DNA from: Dermatemys mawii
Lineage: Eukaryota > Chordata > Testudines > Dermatemydidae
Assembly: GCA_007922305.1 (NCBI GenBank)
Contig: ML677335.1
Location: 19,804,093 to 19,868,092 of the forward strand
Direction of reading: 5' to 3'
Length of the DNA: 64,000 bases
Position numbers and translations under genes: made by a program. Each line of letters starts with the position of its first letter. The stretch's first letter is position 1. The notes under the pieces were generated by a model. It was not told the DNA's origin. It did no database searches and worked only from the letters and a program-made list of their open reading frames with translations. Of the stretch, positions 12,600 to 23,989 are shown piece by piece.

Positions 12600-14175
12600 A
12601 TCCTAAATTACAGATGCTGTTAAATATACTTTGAGGAAAAAGTACACTAGTTTCTGTGACAGATATGGCAATTTCCTGCAATACTCTTATGAAAACTTAA
12701 TTCAATAAGTTTCAAGTATCTTTGGAGTCCATCGTATTAAATGCAAATGTAATGTATTATTGTGGGCCAAGATGATCAAAGTACCATATTAAACAATGTG
12801 GCAGACAACAATAGCCTTTTGGGAGAATACATGTGAAATGGATTTCCCAAGATACATCTAGAGAGAATGAATGCAAATTTACCCACCCATGATTATGCAC
12901 CCCAGCAACTGGCCTTTGCTGAACAACTGTTGGGTGAGGCCAAGATCAAAGGCCCAAGCTGTGCAAAGGAAAGACTGAACTATTCATGGTTGTTCTGGCT
13001 CTGAATCTGAGACAGTCATGAACTTGTAATCACTCTTTGCAGAGCCCTTGTTGCAACTGGAGGTGATCTCTGGTAAGCTTATTAGCTGCATGTAGGTTCT
13101 TTTATTGTTTTTAATATGTTATCTGTAATTCTGTCACCCTAAAAATGAATTTCCTTGCTTATAAAGGTCTGTGTGGTAACTTGCAACTGCTGGCAACGAC
13201 AGCTCTTCACAGACTTTGAAGAAAAATCAAACTGGCCTGTTTATGCAATCTATCTTACTGAGAATATCACAATGTAGGCAGGGAACTGAACAGCATGGAA
13301 AAACCACAGGAGGAGGACGAGGGAGACAAGGGTCACTGCCCTAAAGAGGTGATGGATGAGGAGCCGGGAGAATAGAGAGATGCCCTCAAAGGGCCACAGA
13401 GGGGAAAACAGGTGCAGTGGCCATGAACTATGGCAATTTCTTCTACTGCAAAGAATGGGAATTTCCCCCTAATGAATAAGGAAACAAACTCACATATTTG
13501 AGGTCAGTTTCCATACCCTTGAGGATATGTTTATCTCCAAGGTGAGTCAGATCTATAAAACTTATTACTTTAAGAAAGAACATTTTCAGGTAATCATAGA
13601 TAATTCCTATTCTTCATCATGCAAAGACCCACAGATCTGTTATAATTGAATACACACAGCATGGTATGGCATGGTATGTATAAAGTGAGGTATACGTTAT
13701 ACCCTCCATCTTCCCCGGATGGAGAAGACGTCAAAAAATGGCAGTGACTAACGACTGGAAAAACAGTATATAAAATTTGGTAATTGTATTAATCTCAATA
13801 TAGGAGACAGATTTTCTCTGCCCTGAGATTGTCAATAATCCTAAAGTTTGGAGTTTGATGGTTAACAAAGGTAAAATGTTACTTGAATTTACTCTGAGAA
13901 TGAATACTCTGACAATTGTAAGGACTACTAATTTGAATTAAAAGTACAATATTGGGTCTCATCCAAGAAAGTTCTCAACTTTAAAAATGTAGCTGTTTGG
14001 AGACAAAAGCTATCAGACAGTTTGTTTTAATGGGTAGGAAGTATAACGCTGAAGGAACACTTTGTTTCTACCATAGACTCAGTTCATTGCTTATACCAGG
14101 GGTTGCTTATATTCCTCCACACCCAACCAACCCTGCAAGCTATTTGTGTCTCACCTTCCCTACCCTCTCTATTTC
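12600..14175. other. No recognised gene
   Basis: Mixed AT-rich sequence. A small tandem GGTATGGCAT motif occurs near 13660. No exon-like or repeat-family match that I can support. Confidence 0.35.
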
Positions 14176-14179
14176 AGGA

Positions 14180-14300
14180 TAGGGTGACCAGATGTCTCTA
14201 TTTTATAGGAATAGTGCTGATATTTGGGGTATCTTATATAGGCTCCTATTACCCTTCACTCCCTGTCTCCAGTTTTCACATTTGCTATCTCATCACCCTA
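14180..14300. mobile_element. Short palindromic MITE, copy 2 (GGTGACCAGAT termini)
   Basis: Begins TAGGGTGACCAGATG and ends TCTCATCACCCTA. The internal order (TATTTTATAGGAATAGT, TATATAGGCTCCTATTA) matches this family in outline. Inverted relative to copy 1 at 10135-10256 judging by the internal GGGAC words. Non-coding. Confidence 0.75.
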
Positions 14301-15180
14301 TGTCAGGGCCACACACTACAACTCCACAACCCTTCATTCATTCCATGGATTCTGTGAGTCTCCTTCTCTTCCTGCCACATCAGGGCCTCTGTGTGCCCCT
14401 CTATTCCTCCATGTTGGAGCGCACCCTTGCCTTTGGAGGGCATGGTGCTTCAGGGGTCCTTTCAATCTAGACATCAAAAGAGTTGAAGGGGGCATAAAAC
14501 AGTGGGTTGTCTTATTTAGCCTAGCTCTCCCACTAAGTCACTGTTCAGTCTATCCCCCTTCATGGTTAACAGAAAAACCCAAAACCAAGGAACCCAAAGT
14601 CTAACAGTACCACAGAGGAGAGACTGTCTCTCACATGTAATCCTTGACAATCTCCCCATCCCTTCTTAGTCTGAGGAGATGGTAGGGGAACCAGGCCCAG
14701 CTGCTCCATTGGGTTCCGCTGTTCAGAGCCCCAGTGCTAACCTTCTCAAGTCCCTGGCTTTTCCCTGAGCTGTTTCCAGCTCCATAGGCTTCCCAGCCTC
14801 TTGTTCTCTCTCTCTCGCTGGTGTGTTGGCTTCTCTGGCAGCTTCTCACCCATTTGTTGGCAAGCACTTCTCTCCATAGTCCCTCTATCTCTCTGGCAAA
14901 AATCCCAGCCTCCTGCCATATAGCCCTTTTATCCTCACAGCTGCTGTGGGGTTGCCAATGAGCTCTGGCAGAGCAGGCAGGCAATTGACACTTTGGTTGC
15001 CAAATCAGCATGGGGAACACGTATCCCATCCTCAGACCAGGGGGCTCTGTGTGCCCCCCCCCCCCTTCCTACTTTCACCACACTCTAGGGTCCAGACGTC
15101 CCCCTGGACTCCCACTCCTCTTACCAATGTTATCTTCTCTCTGGCTGGAAAGAAAAATCAATGTGTGTCAGCTTTTTAAA
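14300..15180. repeat. Pyrimidine-rich repeat segment with GGGCTCTGTGTGCCCC motifs
   Basis: Contains CAGGGCCTCTGTGTGCCCC near 14383 and GGGGGCTCTGTGTGCCCC near 15040, the second followed by a 13-base C run. These are complements of the CACAGAGCYCCT words in the minisatellite at 37590-38200, so the two regions probably share a repeat family. The 132-residue minus-strand frame at 14631-15029 has no recognisable domain and is left out as a gene. Confidence 0.4.
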
Positions 15181-16095
15181 CTCTATTTGCATGATGAGCA
15201 AATCTAAGATGGGGGAGGCTATTGTTATGCTTCAACGTGTTAATGTTAGATATAGTTATTTACACTCATCTACAGACAATTACAGACATGGACAAAGCTG
15301 ATGGAATCTGATAACTAGATGCCAGTGGATCTGTCTCTCCTTCACTTCCACTTTCTCATTTTCTGATTTTCACCAAATCAGCTAATTCCTCCCAGTGATG
15401 TCTAGAATATTTCCTGAAATATTATGGAATTGATTAGCTGTGGAAATGATGCCAAGCAAGTTTTGTTGTTCATCTTCCCATGATGGTCAGTGCACATAAT
15501 GAGACTTTGTTCCACCAGTGATAGAAGTTGGTTTTTGTTCTGTGGTCAGGGCAATAATTTATTCAGGCATATTGACTGTCATAACCAGAACAGGTATGTT
15601 CCCAATGGGAGAAAACGTGCTCTGAGATCTCAGCTAATCATTGTGTTCCAGATTTTAACTGCTGTGCTATCTCTTCTTCTGGTACTATTCCCTGCATTGA
15701 TTTGGGACGTGAATGAGCCCTCTCTATTATCCCCAGTTGGTATCTGACAGAAGCATCATTCTGCCTGGATAACTAATAGGAGGACACATCAAAAGATTTG
15801 ATTTTTTCTGCACTGAGCAGTCGAGACACCAGGGACTATACAACGCAATCTTGATCTCTGTGGGTGAGAGGAGAAGGGGAGAACAAGAATTACTGGACAG
15901 ATTTAATATAAACTCTGGTTTACTGAAGTATGTCTAGTAGGAGATCAGTATTCCCAAAAGACTTGAATAAGAATTGGATTTCTGTTGCTATGACACCATT
16001 TGTTTTCTTTCAGAGGCATCTTCAACTGCTTCTAACATCCTTCTGAGATGAAATATTCCTCCTCAGCCCAGGCTTATGATAGATTTCCAGCGTAC
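15181..16095. other. No recognised gene
   Basis: Unassigned sequence without splice-bounded exons or recognised repeats. Confidence 0.35.
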
Positions 16096-16099
16096 CACA

Positions 16100-16165
16100 T
16101 AGAATCATAAGACTGGAAGGGACCTCGAGAGGTCATCTAGTACAATCTCCTGCACTCATATTAAT
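16100..16165 (-). mobile_element. CR1 LINE 3'-end fragment
   Basis: TAGAATCATAAGACTGGAAG, GGACCTCGAGAGGTCATCTAG and CAATCTCCTGC match the common CR1 3' tail read in antisense (AGAATCATAGA, GGAAGGGACCTC, GGTCATCTAGTCCAA). Only about 65 bases remain. Confidence 0.65.
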
Positions 16166-16483
16166 GTATAACATAAATCCAAGATACTCCAAAAACCATA
16201 TCAATCTTTCTGTTGGTTTCTTGTTTTAGCTTTCTCTGCTACAGATCCATAATCAGAAAAATTGTCTGGGAAGAGATGAGCACTCGTCAAACCAAATGGT
16301 AGTGACCAAAGTTGGAAAAAAGCAAAAAAAACAAACAAACAAAAAAGATGAAATCCATATGCAAAATGCAAGAACTGTCCATGGATTGGTAAAATAGGAA
16401 TGTGAAGGCATACCTTCTTTGGGAATTTGGCTGAAACATCTATTTGTTGCAGCTTCCTCCTCCCCAACATGGGCCCATTCCAC

Positions 16484-16801
16484 ATATCTAAGACACTGGG
16501 AGACAGTACAGTCCTTGCTTACAGACAGCCTCCCAACCCGAAGCAAATACTCACTGGCAACCGCACACCACACAACAAAAACAAGAATTCAGGAATCTAT
16601 CCTTGTAACAAACCCTGTTGCCAACTCTGTCCACATATCTATCCAAGGGACCCCATCATAGGAACTAATCATATCAGCCATGCCATCAGGGGCTCGTTCA
16701 CTTGCACATCTACCAATGTGATATATGCCATCATGTGCCAGCAATGATCATCTGCCATGTACATTGGCCAAACCAGACAGTCTCTACGCAAAAAGAATAA
16801 A
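16484..16801 (+). pseudogene. Penelope-like element, left half: GIY-YIG endonuclease (split by CR1)
   Basis: Plus-strand frame containing LGDSTVLAYRQPPN, then CQLCPHIYPRD, SHAIRGSFTC and NVIYAIMCQQ. A TGA stop at 16745 replaces the next residue, then AMYIGQTRQSL follows. VIYAI plus MYIG is the GIY-YIG pair, and the Cys-rich stretch before it is typical of vertebrate PLEs of the Neptune type. The enzyme would nick target DNA for PLE retrotransposition. The frame breaks at the CR1 insertion and resumes at 18862. The RT part lies upstream in intact elements and is absent, so this copy was truncated before or at insertion. Confidence 0.85.
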
Positions 16802-18861
16802 CATAAGAATATAAGAAGGGCCATACTGGGTCAGACCAAAGGTCCATCTAGCCCAGTATCCTGTCTACCAACAGTGGCCAATGCCAGGTGCCCCGGAGTG
16901 AGTGAACCTAACAGGTAAAGATCAAGTGATCTCTCTCCTGCCATCCATCACCCCACTCTGACAAACAGAGGCTAGGGACACCATTCCTTACCCAGCCTGG
17001 CTAACAGCCATTAATGGACTTAACCTCCATGAATTTATCCAGTTCTCTTTTAAACCCTGTCATAGTCCTAGCCTTCACAGCCTCCTCAGGCAAGGAGTTC
17101 CACAGGTTGACTGTGCGCTGTGTGAAGAAGAACTTCCTTTTATTTGTTTTAAACCTATTGTCCACTAATTTCAATGGGTGGTCCCTAGTTCTGCTATTAT
17201 GGGAACTTTCTCCATGCCACTCATAATTTTATATACCTCTATCATATCCCCCCTTAGTCTCCTCTTTTCCAAGCTAAGAAGTCCTAGCCTCTTTAATCTC
17301 TCCTCATATGGGACCCGTTCCAATCCCCTAATCATTTCAGTTGCCCTTCTCTGAACCTTTTCTAATGCCAGTATATCCTTTTTGAGATGAGGAGACCACA
17401 TTTGTACACATTATTCAAGATGTGGGCGCACCATGGATTTGTATAAGGGCAATAAGATATTCTCCATCTTATTTTCTATCCCTTTGTTAATGATTCCTAA
17501 CATCCTGTTTGCTTTTTTGACCGCCACTGCACACTGCATGGACATCTTCAGAGAACTATCCACGATGACTCCAAGATCTTTTTCCTGAATAGTTGTAGCT
17601 AAATTAGCCCCCATCATATTGTATGTATAGTTGGGGTTATTTTTTCCAAAGTGCATTACTTTACATTTATCCACATTAAATTTCATTTGCCATTTTGTTG
17701 CCCAATCACTTAGTTCTGTGAGATCCTTTTGAAGTTCTTCACAGTCTGCTTGGGTCTTAACTATTTTGAGCAGTTTAGTATCATCTACAAACTTTGCCAC
17801 CTCACTGTTTACCCCTTCCTCCAAATCATTGATGAATAAGTTGAATAGGATTGGTCCTAGTACTGTCCCTTGGGGAACACCACTAGTTACCCCTCTCCAT
17901 TCTGAAAATTTACCATTTATTCCTACCCTTTGTTCCCTGTCTTTTAACCAGTTCTCAATCCACGAAAAGATCTTCCCTCTTATACCATGGCAACTTAATT
18001 TACATAAGAGCCTTTGGTGAGGGACCTTGTCAAAGGCTTTCTGGACATCTAAGTACACTACGTCCACTGTTTGTCCACATGTTTGTTGACCCCTTCAAAG
18101 AACTCTAATAGATTAGTAAGACATGATTTCCCTTTACAGAAACCATGCTGACTTTTGCCCAACAATTTACGTTCTTCTATGTGCCTGACAATTTTATTCT
18201 TTACTATTGTTTCAACTAATTTGCCCGGTACGGACATTAGACTTACCAGTCTGTAGTTGCCGGGATCACCTCTAGAGACCTTTTTAAATATAGGCATTTC
18301 ATTAGCTATCTTCCAGTCATTGGGTACAGAAGCCGATTTAAAGGACAGGTTACAAACCCTAGTTAATAGTTTTGCGATTTCACATTTGAGTTCTTTCAGA
18401 ACTTTTGGGTGAATGCCATCTGGTCCCGGTGACTTGTCACAGTTAAGTTTATCAGTTAGTTCCAAGACCTCCTCTAGTGACACTTCAATCTGTGACAATT
18501 CCTCAGATTTGTCACCTACAAAAGACGGCTCAGATTTGGGAATCTCCCTAATGTCCTCAGCCATGAAGACCGAAGCAAAGAATTCATTTAGTGTCTCCAC
18601 AGTGCCTTTATCATCTTTAAGTGCTCCTTTTGCATCTCTATCATCCAGGGGCCCCACTGGCTGTTTAGCAGGCTTCCTGCTTCTGACGTATTTAAAAAAC
18701 ATTTTATTATTACCTTTTGAGTTTCTGGCTAGCTGTTGTTCAAATTCCATTTTGGCTTTTCTTATTACATTTTTACACTTAATTTGGCAGTGTTTATGCT
18801 CCTCTCTAGTTACCTCATTAGTATTTGACTTCCACTTTTTAAAAGATGCCTTTTTATCCCA
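16802..18861 (-). mobile_element. CR1 LINE, 5'-truncated, inserted into a PLE
   Basis: About 2.06 kb, minus strand. The 3' end (low coordinates) has the TTCTTATG tandem tail in antisense (AACATAAGAATATAAGAAGG), then the familiar GGCCATACTGGGTCAGACC block. Going toward high coordinates lie the 3' UTR-like region and ORF2. The 5' end stops within the region before the RT fingers, so the endonuclease is missing. Flanking AATAAA at 16796-16801 and 18862-18867 is a probable 6-bp target duplication, and the PLE frame is continuous across the insertion once CR1 is removed. This makes CR1 younger than the PLE. Confidence 0.93.
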
Positions 18862-18888
18862 AATAAATGGACACACATCAGACGTCAA
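17171..18888 (-). pseudogene. CR1 ORF2 reverse transcriptase pseudogene
   Basis: Read from 18860 downward: KNVIRKAKMEFEQQLA, then CDKSPGPDGIHPKVLKEL (RT finger block), NYRLVSLMSVPGKLVE and SQHGFCKGKSC. After a break near 18060: LDVQKAFDKVPHQRLL, SGVPQGTVLGPILFNLFIND and AKFVDDTKLL. FVDD is the catalytic box, with V where many CR1 copies have A. Then DLGVIVDSSLKMS, and after a TAA at 17411-17413 the frame continues as [20 protein letters not shown] and [11 protein letters not shown]. The enzyme would perform target-primed reverse transcription. Lesions: a frameshift around 18058-18070 and one in-frame nonsense codon at 17411. Relatively few defects suggest a comparatively recent insertion. The last residues beyond 18861 belong to PLE sequence, not CR1. 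Confidence 0.92.
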
Positions 18889-19273
18889 GAATTATAAAAT
18901 TCAAAGACCAGTTGGAGAACACTTCAACCTCTCTGAGCACTCAGTTACAGACCTAAAAGTGGCAATTCTTCAACAACAAAAAACTTCAAAAACAGACTCC
19001 AATGAGAAACTACAGAACTGGAATTAATTTGCAAACTGAGCATCATCAAATTATGCCTGAATAAAGGCTGGGGGTGGATGGATCATTACACAAACTAAAA
19101 ACTATTTCACCATGCTAATTCCCCTCCCCCCCCATTGTTACTCCTACCTTCTTGTCAACTGTTTGAAATGGACATCCAGATTACCACTACAAAAGTAATT
19201 TTTCCTCCTGCTGATAATAGCCCACTTTAATTGAGTTGTCTCATTTGAGTTGGTAAGGCAACCCCCATGTTCT

Positions 19274-19345
19274 CTGTGTGTGTGTGTGTGTGTGTATATA
19301 TACACACGCACACACACATATACATACATACACACACACACACAC
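19274..19345. repeat. (GT)n(AT)n(AC)n microsatellite inside PLE
   Basis: TG repeat of about 22 bases, a short TATATA, then ACAC/ACAT words. Its place between the PLE coding end and the CTGATGA segment equals that of 8862-8960. Confidence 0.9.
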
Positions 19346-19366
19346 TGTATGCTCTATTTTATACAT

Positions 19367-19402
19367 CTGATGAAGTGGGTTTTAGCCCACAAAATCTTAT
19401 GC
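19367..19402 (+). ncRNA. Hammerhead-ribozyme-like core in PLE tail (one core base changed)
   Basis: CTGATGA, then the GTGGGTTTTAGCCCAC hairpin, then AAAA where the core requires GAAA, then TCTTATGCCC. The loss of the G of GAAA would abolish the canonical core. Present as an inherited part of the PLE end. Confidence 0.4.
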
Positions 19403-19489
19403 CCAAATAAATTTTTTAGTCTCTAAGGTGCCCCAGGTACTCCTCATTCTTTTTGCTGATACAGACTAACGCGGCTACCACTCTGAAAC

Positions 19490-20285
19490 CTATCCTACAA
19501 CAGGCTCTCTGAGGGTGGAACACGGCACGAATGGAGCTCATTGAGGAGTGGATTCATAAATGTCAATCTATGTTGGAACGAATAGATACCAACAGAATTG
19601 GAGACCTTTACAATATTATATTCTTCCTTGAGTTCCTAGGATTTTTTGGGGGAGTTTTGAGTGCCCTGAAAATTATAGGCCAAACAAATATCCCCACCAA
19701 CTGCTAATTATAACTGCTTCTAACAGAATTAAAAGACTGCCTTTGTTTTAAACCTCAAACATTTTTAAAAAAACTTGGGCCCCTGGAGCTGTGTAATTAC
19801 TATTCTGTGCCACTACACCCATTGGTGCTATTAGCTTAACAGATAAAACTGTAGATAAGAGGCACAATTGACTTCAGCAGAGTCCTGTAGGGAAGCTCCT
19901 GCATCTTGCTGATTAGCTTCATTCAGTTATGTTTTCTTAATTGTTCATGTACTAAAGCTCATTACATGAAAAATAATATTGCTTTCCTTCAAGTTGTGCA
20001 CTTGAGATTTGAAAACTGGGCACTACCTGTATGCCTTGAAGCCACTGCCAAATCAGCTTGATGCTGCAGTTACAGTAGATCAAAATAAGAGAGGCACTCT
20101 GCAATTTTGGCAACTGGCATATCAGACTTCAATGTCACATTATATTTATACACACATACAATGTTGCATTGTCTTGAAGTGAGAGAGTACAACCAGACCA
20201 GAAAATTAATTTATCTGAAACCAGTTCATCTCCTCAAGCAGGCTCAGAGCTAGTCAAGCAAAATAATCTGCATTGAAATGTGTAG
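19490..20285. other. No recognised gene
   Basis: Unassigned sequence; no frames or repeats that I can support. Confidence 0.35.
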
Positions 20286-20288
20286 ATC

Positions 20289-20637
20289 AGAACATAAGAA
20301 CAGCCATACTGGGTCCATTTGGCCCAGTATCCTGTCCTCCAACAGTGGCCAACGCTAGGTGCCCCAGAGGGACTGAACAGAACCGGTAATCATCAAGTGA
20401 TCCATTCCCTGTAGCTCATTCCCAGCTTCTGGCAAACAAAGGCTATGGACACCATCCCTGCCCACCCTGGCTAATAGCCATTGATAGACCTATCTCCATG
20501 AATTTATCTAGTTCATTTTTGAACCATGTTATACTTTTGGCCATCACAGCATCCTCTGGCAAAGTGTTCCAGAGGTTGACTGTGTGTTGTGTGAAACAAA
20601 AAAAATATTTACTTTTGTTTGTTTTTAATGCTCTTCA
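20289..20637 (-). mobile_element. CR1 LINE 3' fragment
   Basis: Begins AGAACATAAGAACAGCCATA followed by CTGGGTCCATTTGGCCCAGT and CAACAGTGGCCAAC, matching the 3' end of the CR1 at 16802 with many substitutions and a small internal deletion. Extends through CATCACAGCATCCTCTGGC and GAGGTTGACTGTGTGTTGTG. Only 3' UTR and the very end of ORF2 remain. More diverged than the 16.8-18.9 kb copy, hence older. Confidence 0.88.
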
Positions 20638-20639
20638 AG

Positions 20640-22185
20640 CCAGCATGCATATACCGACATGTAGACTTTTCAAGACCAAAAAGTTTAACTGCTACAAAAT
20701 AAATTGAAAGCTGAAGCTTGGCAGTTCCTCCCATGCAAACGTCTGAAATATTAAATACAATTTGCTGCATTTCAGAAAGCCAACATTTTTTGCCAAAAAA
20801 ATTAAAATTCATCCTCTCTATTTATCTGTATTCAATGAACTTTCCAGTGGGAAGTAGTTATATTTAACAACTAATACTCTCCAAAACCATAGGCTCCAAA
20901 TGCACTCAGGTGTCCAGCAGATATACATATTAGAACATAAGCTAAAAACACAGTGCCAATATCAGCAATTTAATTCTATGCAATTAACTGAACCCTTCCC
21001 TTTATTCCTCAGAAGAAAAGGGTTCCTATAGCCTTCTACCAGTCACAACCAGACCTCTCAAGTACCCTACTCCTGCAGAATATCATCTCACTGATGTCTC
21101 CTGATGTATATCAAACATTCATGTTCATTCCATAGTTGTATTTTGACATCAAACTTCCTATAAAGCATGCATCTATTTTATCATCTGTTTTTTGTTCTTC
21201 CTTTTCATTTATTTTACTTTGTTTTCTGCCTTGATGTCTGCCAGATTTTTCTTCACCAACCGTTTCCTCTATTCTTCCTTTCTCTTTCCAATCTCACTTG
21301 CAGGCAGAAGACAGCAAGAAAGAGAAAGGATCCTGCCATCCAGCTCCTGATGGCTCACCATGCAGACTTTTGAATAGGGGAGAAGGAGGACAAATCAGGA
21401 GTTGAGAATAGATGAGGCTAGCCTAATAAATAGCCAATCCCTGTTTTCAATCCTTTCCAACATGACAGAACTGCTCCTCGTGGTGGAAGACACTCTAGGA
21501 AAGGGAGATTTGTAATGAAGGAACAGTCCTTCCTGAGGCTGCTGGGGATGGAGGGCAATGAGGATACTATTCACTATTGCAGCTAATAGGAGCTATGATA
21601 AACCCTCTAAAACAAAAGAAAATATTCTGTACAACAGATTTCTTAATCAAGTAAAGGATTATCTCAAATCTTGTAAGGTAAAATAACCTTCTCTGTAGTT
21701 CTCCTTAACAGATGCACAGTAAGATGTGATCTTCTTCTCACATACCCCTTGTTGAGAACCACTGTGGTAGGAGATGTCCTCTATGCTTTTCCTTCATCCT
21801 CTACAGACCCTACAAAGTGTAAGAAACTACTCCCTCAACCCATGTGAGCAGGAGGGAGCTTCACTCTATACCTTTTCAGTTTTGCAAGATGGAAAACTCA
21901 ATATTATAAGAAGAATGATTTTTCCCTCAGACTTTCTCAGTAGTATAGGACATGGCTTTTTGAGGGAGTTTAAACAAATAGTTCCAGATTATGGAATTTA
22001 GTCACATCAGTACCAACATTTTTTTCAAGCCAGAAGGCCTACAAACTGAAGGTTTTTTTCGTATCATTTTCTTTTCATCAACCTACATAGGAAATGTCAT
22101 ACAAAACACTATGCTAAGGGAATGTTAAAGATACACAGTTTAGCATTCAAAAGTCAGGAAATTACAAAGTTAAATTGTAGCACTA
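20640..22185. other. No recognised gene
   Basis: AT-rich, with a pyrimidine-rich patch at 21170-21290. No domain-bearing frame and no repeat family identified. Confidence 0.35.
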
Positions 22186-22189
22186 ATAA

Positions 22190-22385
22190 AGTCAGTATGG
22201 TCTATCAAATAAGTATAAAACCAAGAATTGGGAGATATGGTGTACTTGTGCCAGTGATGCATTGTGTCACCTTGGGCCAATCACTTAACTTCATCCCTCT
22301 GTTTCACCATCTATAAAAATAGCAATTATCATGCCCACTGACCTACATCAAAATTATACTGTGATAATTTAGTTAATTAGTAACA
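22190..22385 (+). mobile_element. MIR-like tRNA-derived SINE
   Basis: GTGTCACCTTGGGCCAATCA followed by CTTAACTTCATCCCTCTGTT and CACCATCTATAAAAATAGCA, then a TAATAT/ACTGACCTACATC segment. These match the conserved MIR core order (GTGACCTTGGGCAAGTCAC, CCTCAGTTTCC, CATCTGTAAAATGG). Ancient and diverged. Confidence 0.7.
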
Positions 22386-22389
22386 TAGT

Positions 22390-23765
22390 TATCAAATATT
22401 TGAATATATACATTTCTCTATAATGTTTTATTAGTAATAAGAATGCATATGCAGCCCTCCTTTCCCCTTCTGTATATGTACCTGACCATATATAATTTCT
22501 CAAATATTGCAAGGCAGTATCATACTATCTATGTGCAGCATCTTGTTTTATGTGACTAAACAATGAATGCAAAAAGGAGTCTATCAAATTGATTTAAATG
22601 AAAAGCACACTGTTACAAGTCTGTGCTTCTGGTTGATGATAACTATTGTTTATCATTTACTTAACCTTATCTCAGTTTACCCCTCCTATAAATAAATAAA
22701 ATATCAACATCTCCAAACTGTTAGGAACTTAATAAATAAATGTAACGTGCTTTAATTGCTGTGGGTGAGAAGGGATTTGTTATATTAGTATATACATTAA
22801 AAGTGTAGTATTATAACTTTGAGAGAGGAAAAAAAGAGAAAATATATGCTTTAATTCATCAAAAAGTTTTTTTTTTCTGAACGTATTCTTGGATTTCATA
22901 TGCACAAATACAATGAAAGAAATAGTCTGTCTAGTAGACTTTGTTGCCACACAAGGTTTTCTAGATTATCTAACTACACGTCTCGGAACAGAAAAACAGA
23001 AACACTATTTTAAGATATTCTAAAACAGAGTGAATTATTTTAAGCTAAAGTGATCTATCATAGCTTTTAAAAACAAGAAATAAAATATGTTGGGAATAAT
23101 TGGCCTCCAGTTGTCATTGCATTATTATAATCAGCTTATGAGCTACTTTAATTCAGTATGAGTGAAAGTCACCTCACTTTATGTAATACTCTACACATGC
23201 TTAAAGGCATAATGCCAGTCACAAATACTCAAATACAACTATTTGATCGAGGCTGGGGACTATTTTATGCCCATTTTATGTCTGAGCAGAATATCATCAA
23301 AGAAGGAGTCAAGTCGAATTAGGAAAGGAAAGCAACTGTATGCCCTCAGAAATTATGCATAAAGTACATAGTTTTCAAATCATCTTGCATTTTGCTTAGT
23401 ATAAAATATGCTGATTTTAAATCATGTCAAACAAGTTATTGTGGCCTTCAGATCCTCTATCTTGTTAAGTAAAATATTTTAAAATGTACTCAATTAAAGC
23501 TGCACAAAACACACGACTGTTTTGTTTAAAATTTATCTTTTTTCTTTTCCTGTGGTTCTATTTATAGTTAGGCAGCAGCTAGAGAAAGGGCAAATACATT
23601 TGATTGTTGACTCACAATAGTAAAAGATAGAGATAGATATTAGGTCATCAAATCCTGGAAGAGTATTTACCAGCCAATAAAGGCTTTAATCAGATATTAA
23701 GTAACCACATTTAATGTTATTTAAAAAATTGAAAAATAAACATAATATATTTTCAATGGAAGTGA
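22390..23765. other. No recognised gene
   Basis: AT-rich sequence without supported features. Confidence 0.4.
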
Positions 23766-23796
23766 ACTCATCAGAGCAACTACTTTTTAAGTTTAG

Positions 23797-23801
<5 letters not shown>

Positions 23802-23848
<47 letters not shown>

Positions 23849-23858
23849 NNNNNNNNNN

Positions 23859-23905
<47 letters not shown>
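23802..23905. repeat. (CA)n microsatellite with 10-base assembly gap
   Basis: Uninterrupted CA dinucleotides on both sides of an N run at 23849-23858. The same strand (CA) is seen on both sides. True length is unknown because of the gap. The HTHTHT frame through it is an artefact. Short inverted flanks surround it (see findings). Confidence 0.97.
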
Positions 23906-23907
<2 letters not shown>

Positions 23908-23989
23908 AACTTAAGGAGTAGTTGCTCTGATGATAGAAATGACCTCAATAATACAGAGGAGTAGACTAGATGACCTGAGGCAGAATTAA

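Larger units (their letters stand above)
18862..19487 (+). pseudogene. Penelope-like element, right half and terminal segment
   Basis: Resumes the frame interrupted at 16801: NGHTSDVKNYKIQRPVGEHF, then SVTDLKVAILQQ and ETTELELICKL-like sequence, ending near 19090. The 3' non-coding part has the same GT/AC tract (19274-19345) as the 8.4-9.1 kb copy, then CATCTGATGAAGTGGGTT at 19365 and ends with CAGACTAACGCGGCTACCAC near 19470. This tail is complete here and truncated in the 8.4-9.1 kb copy. Confidence 0.85.

Noticed and set aside
14631..15029. 132-residue minus-strand ORF
   Set aside because: No domain, no splice context, and it overlaps pyrimidine-rich repeat sequence.
18413..19027. 204-residue plus-strand ORF
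   Set aside because: Antisense of CR1 ORF2 fused with PLE sequence; the minus strand carries the real RT motifs.
23714..23908. ORF rich in HTHT
   Set aside because: Runs through the CA microsatellite and the N gap.
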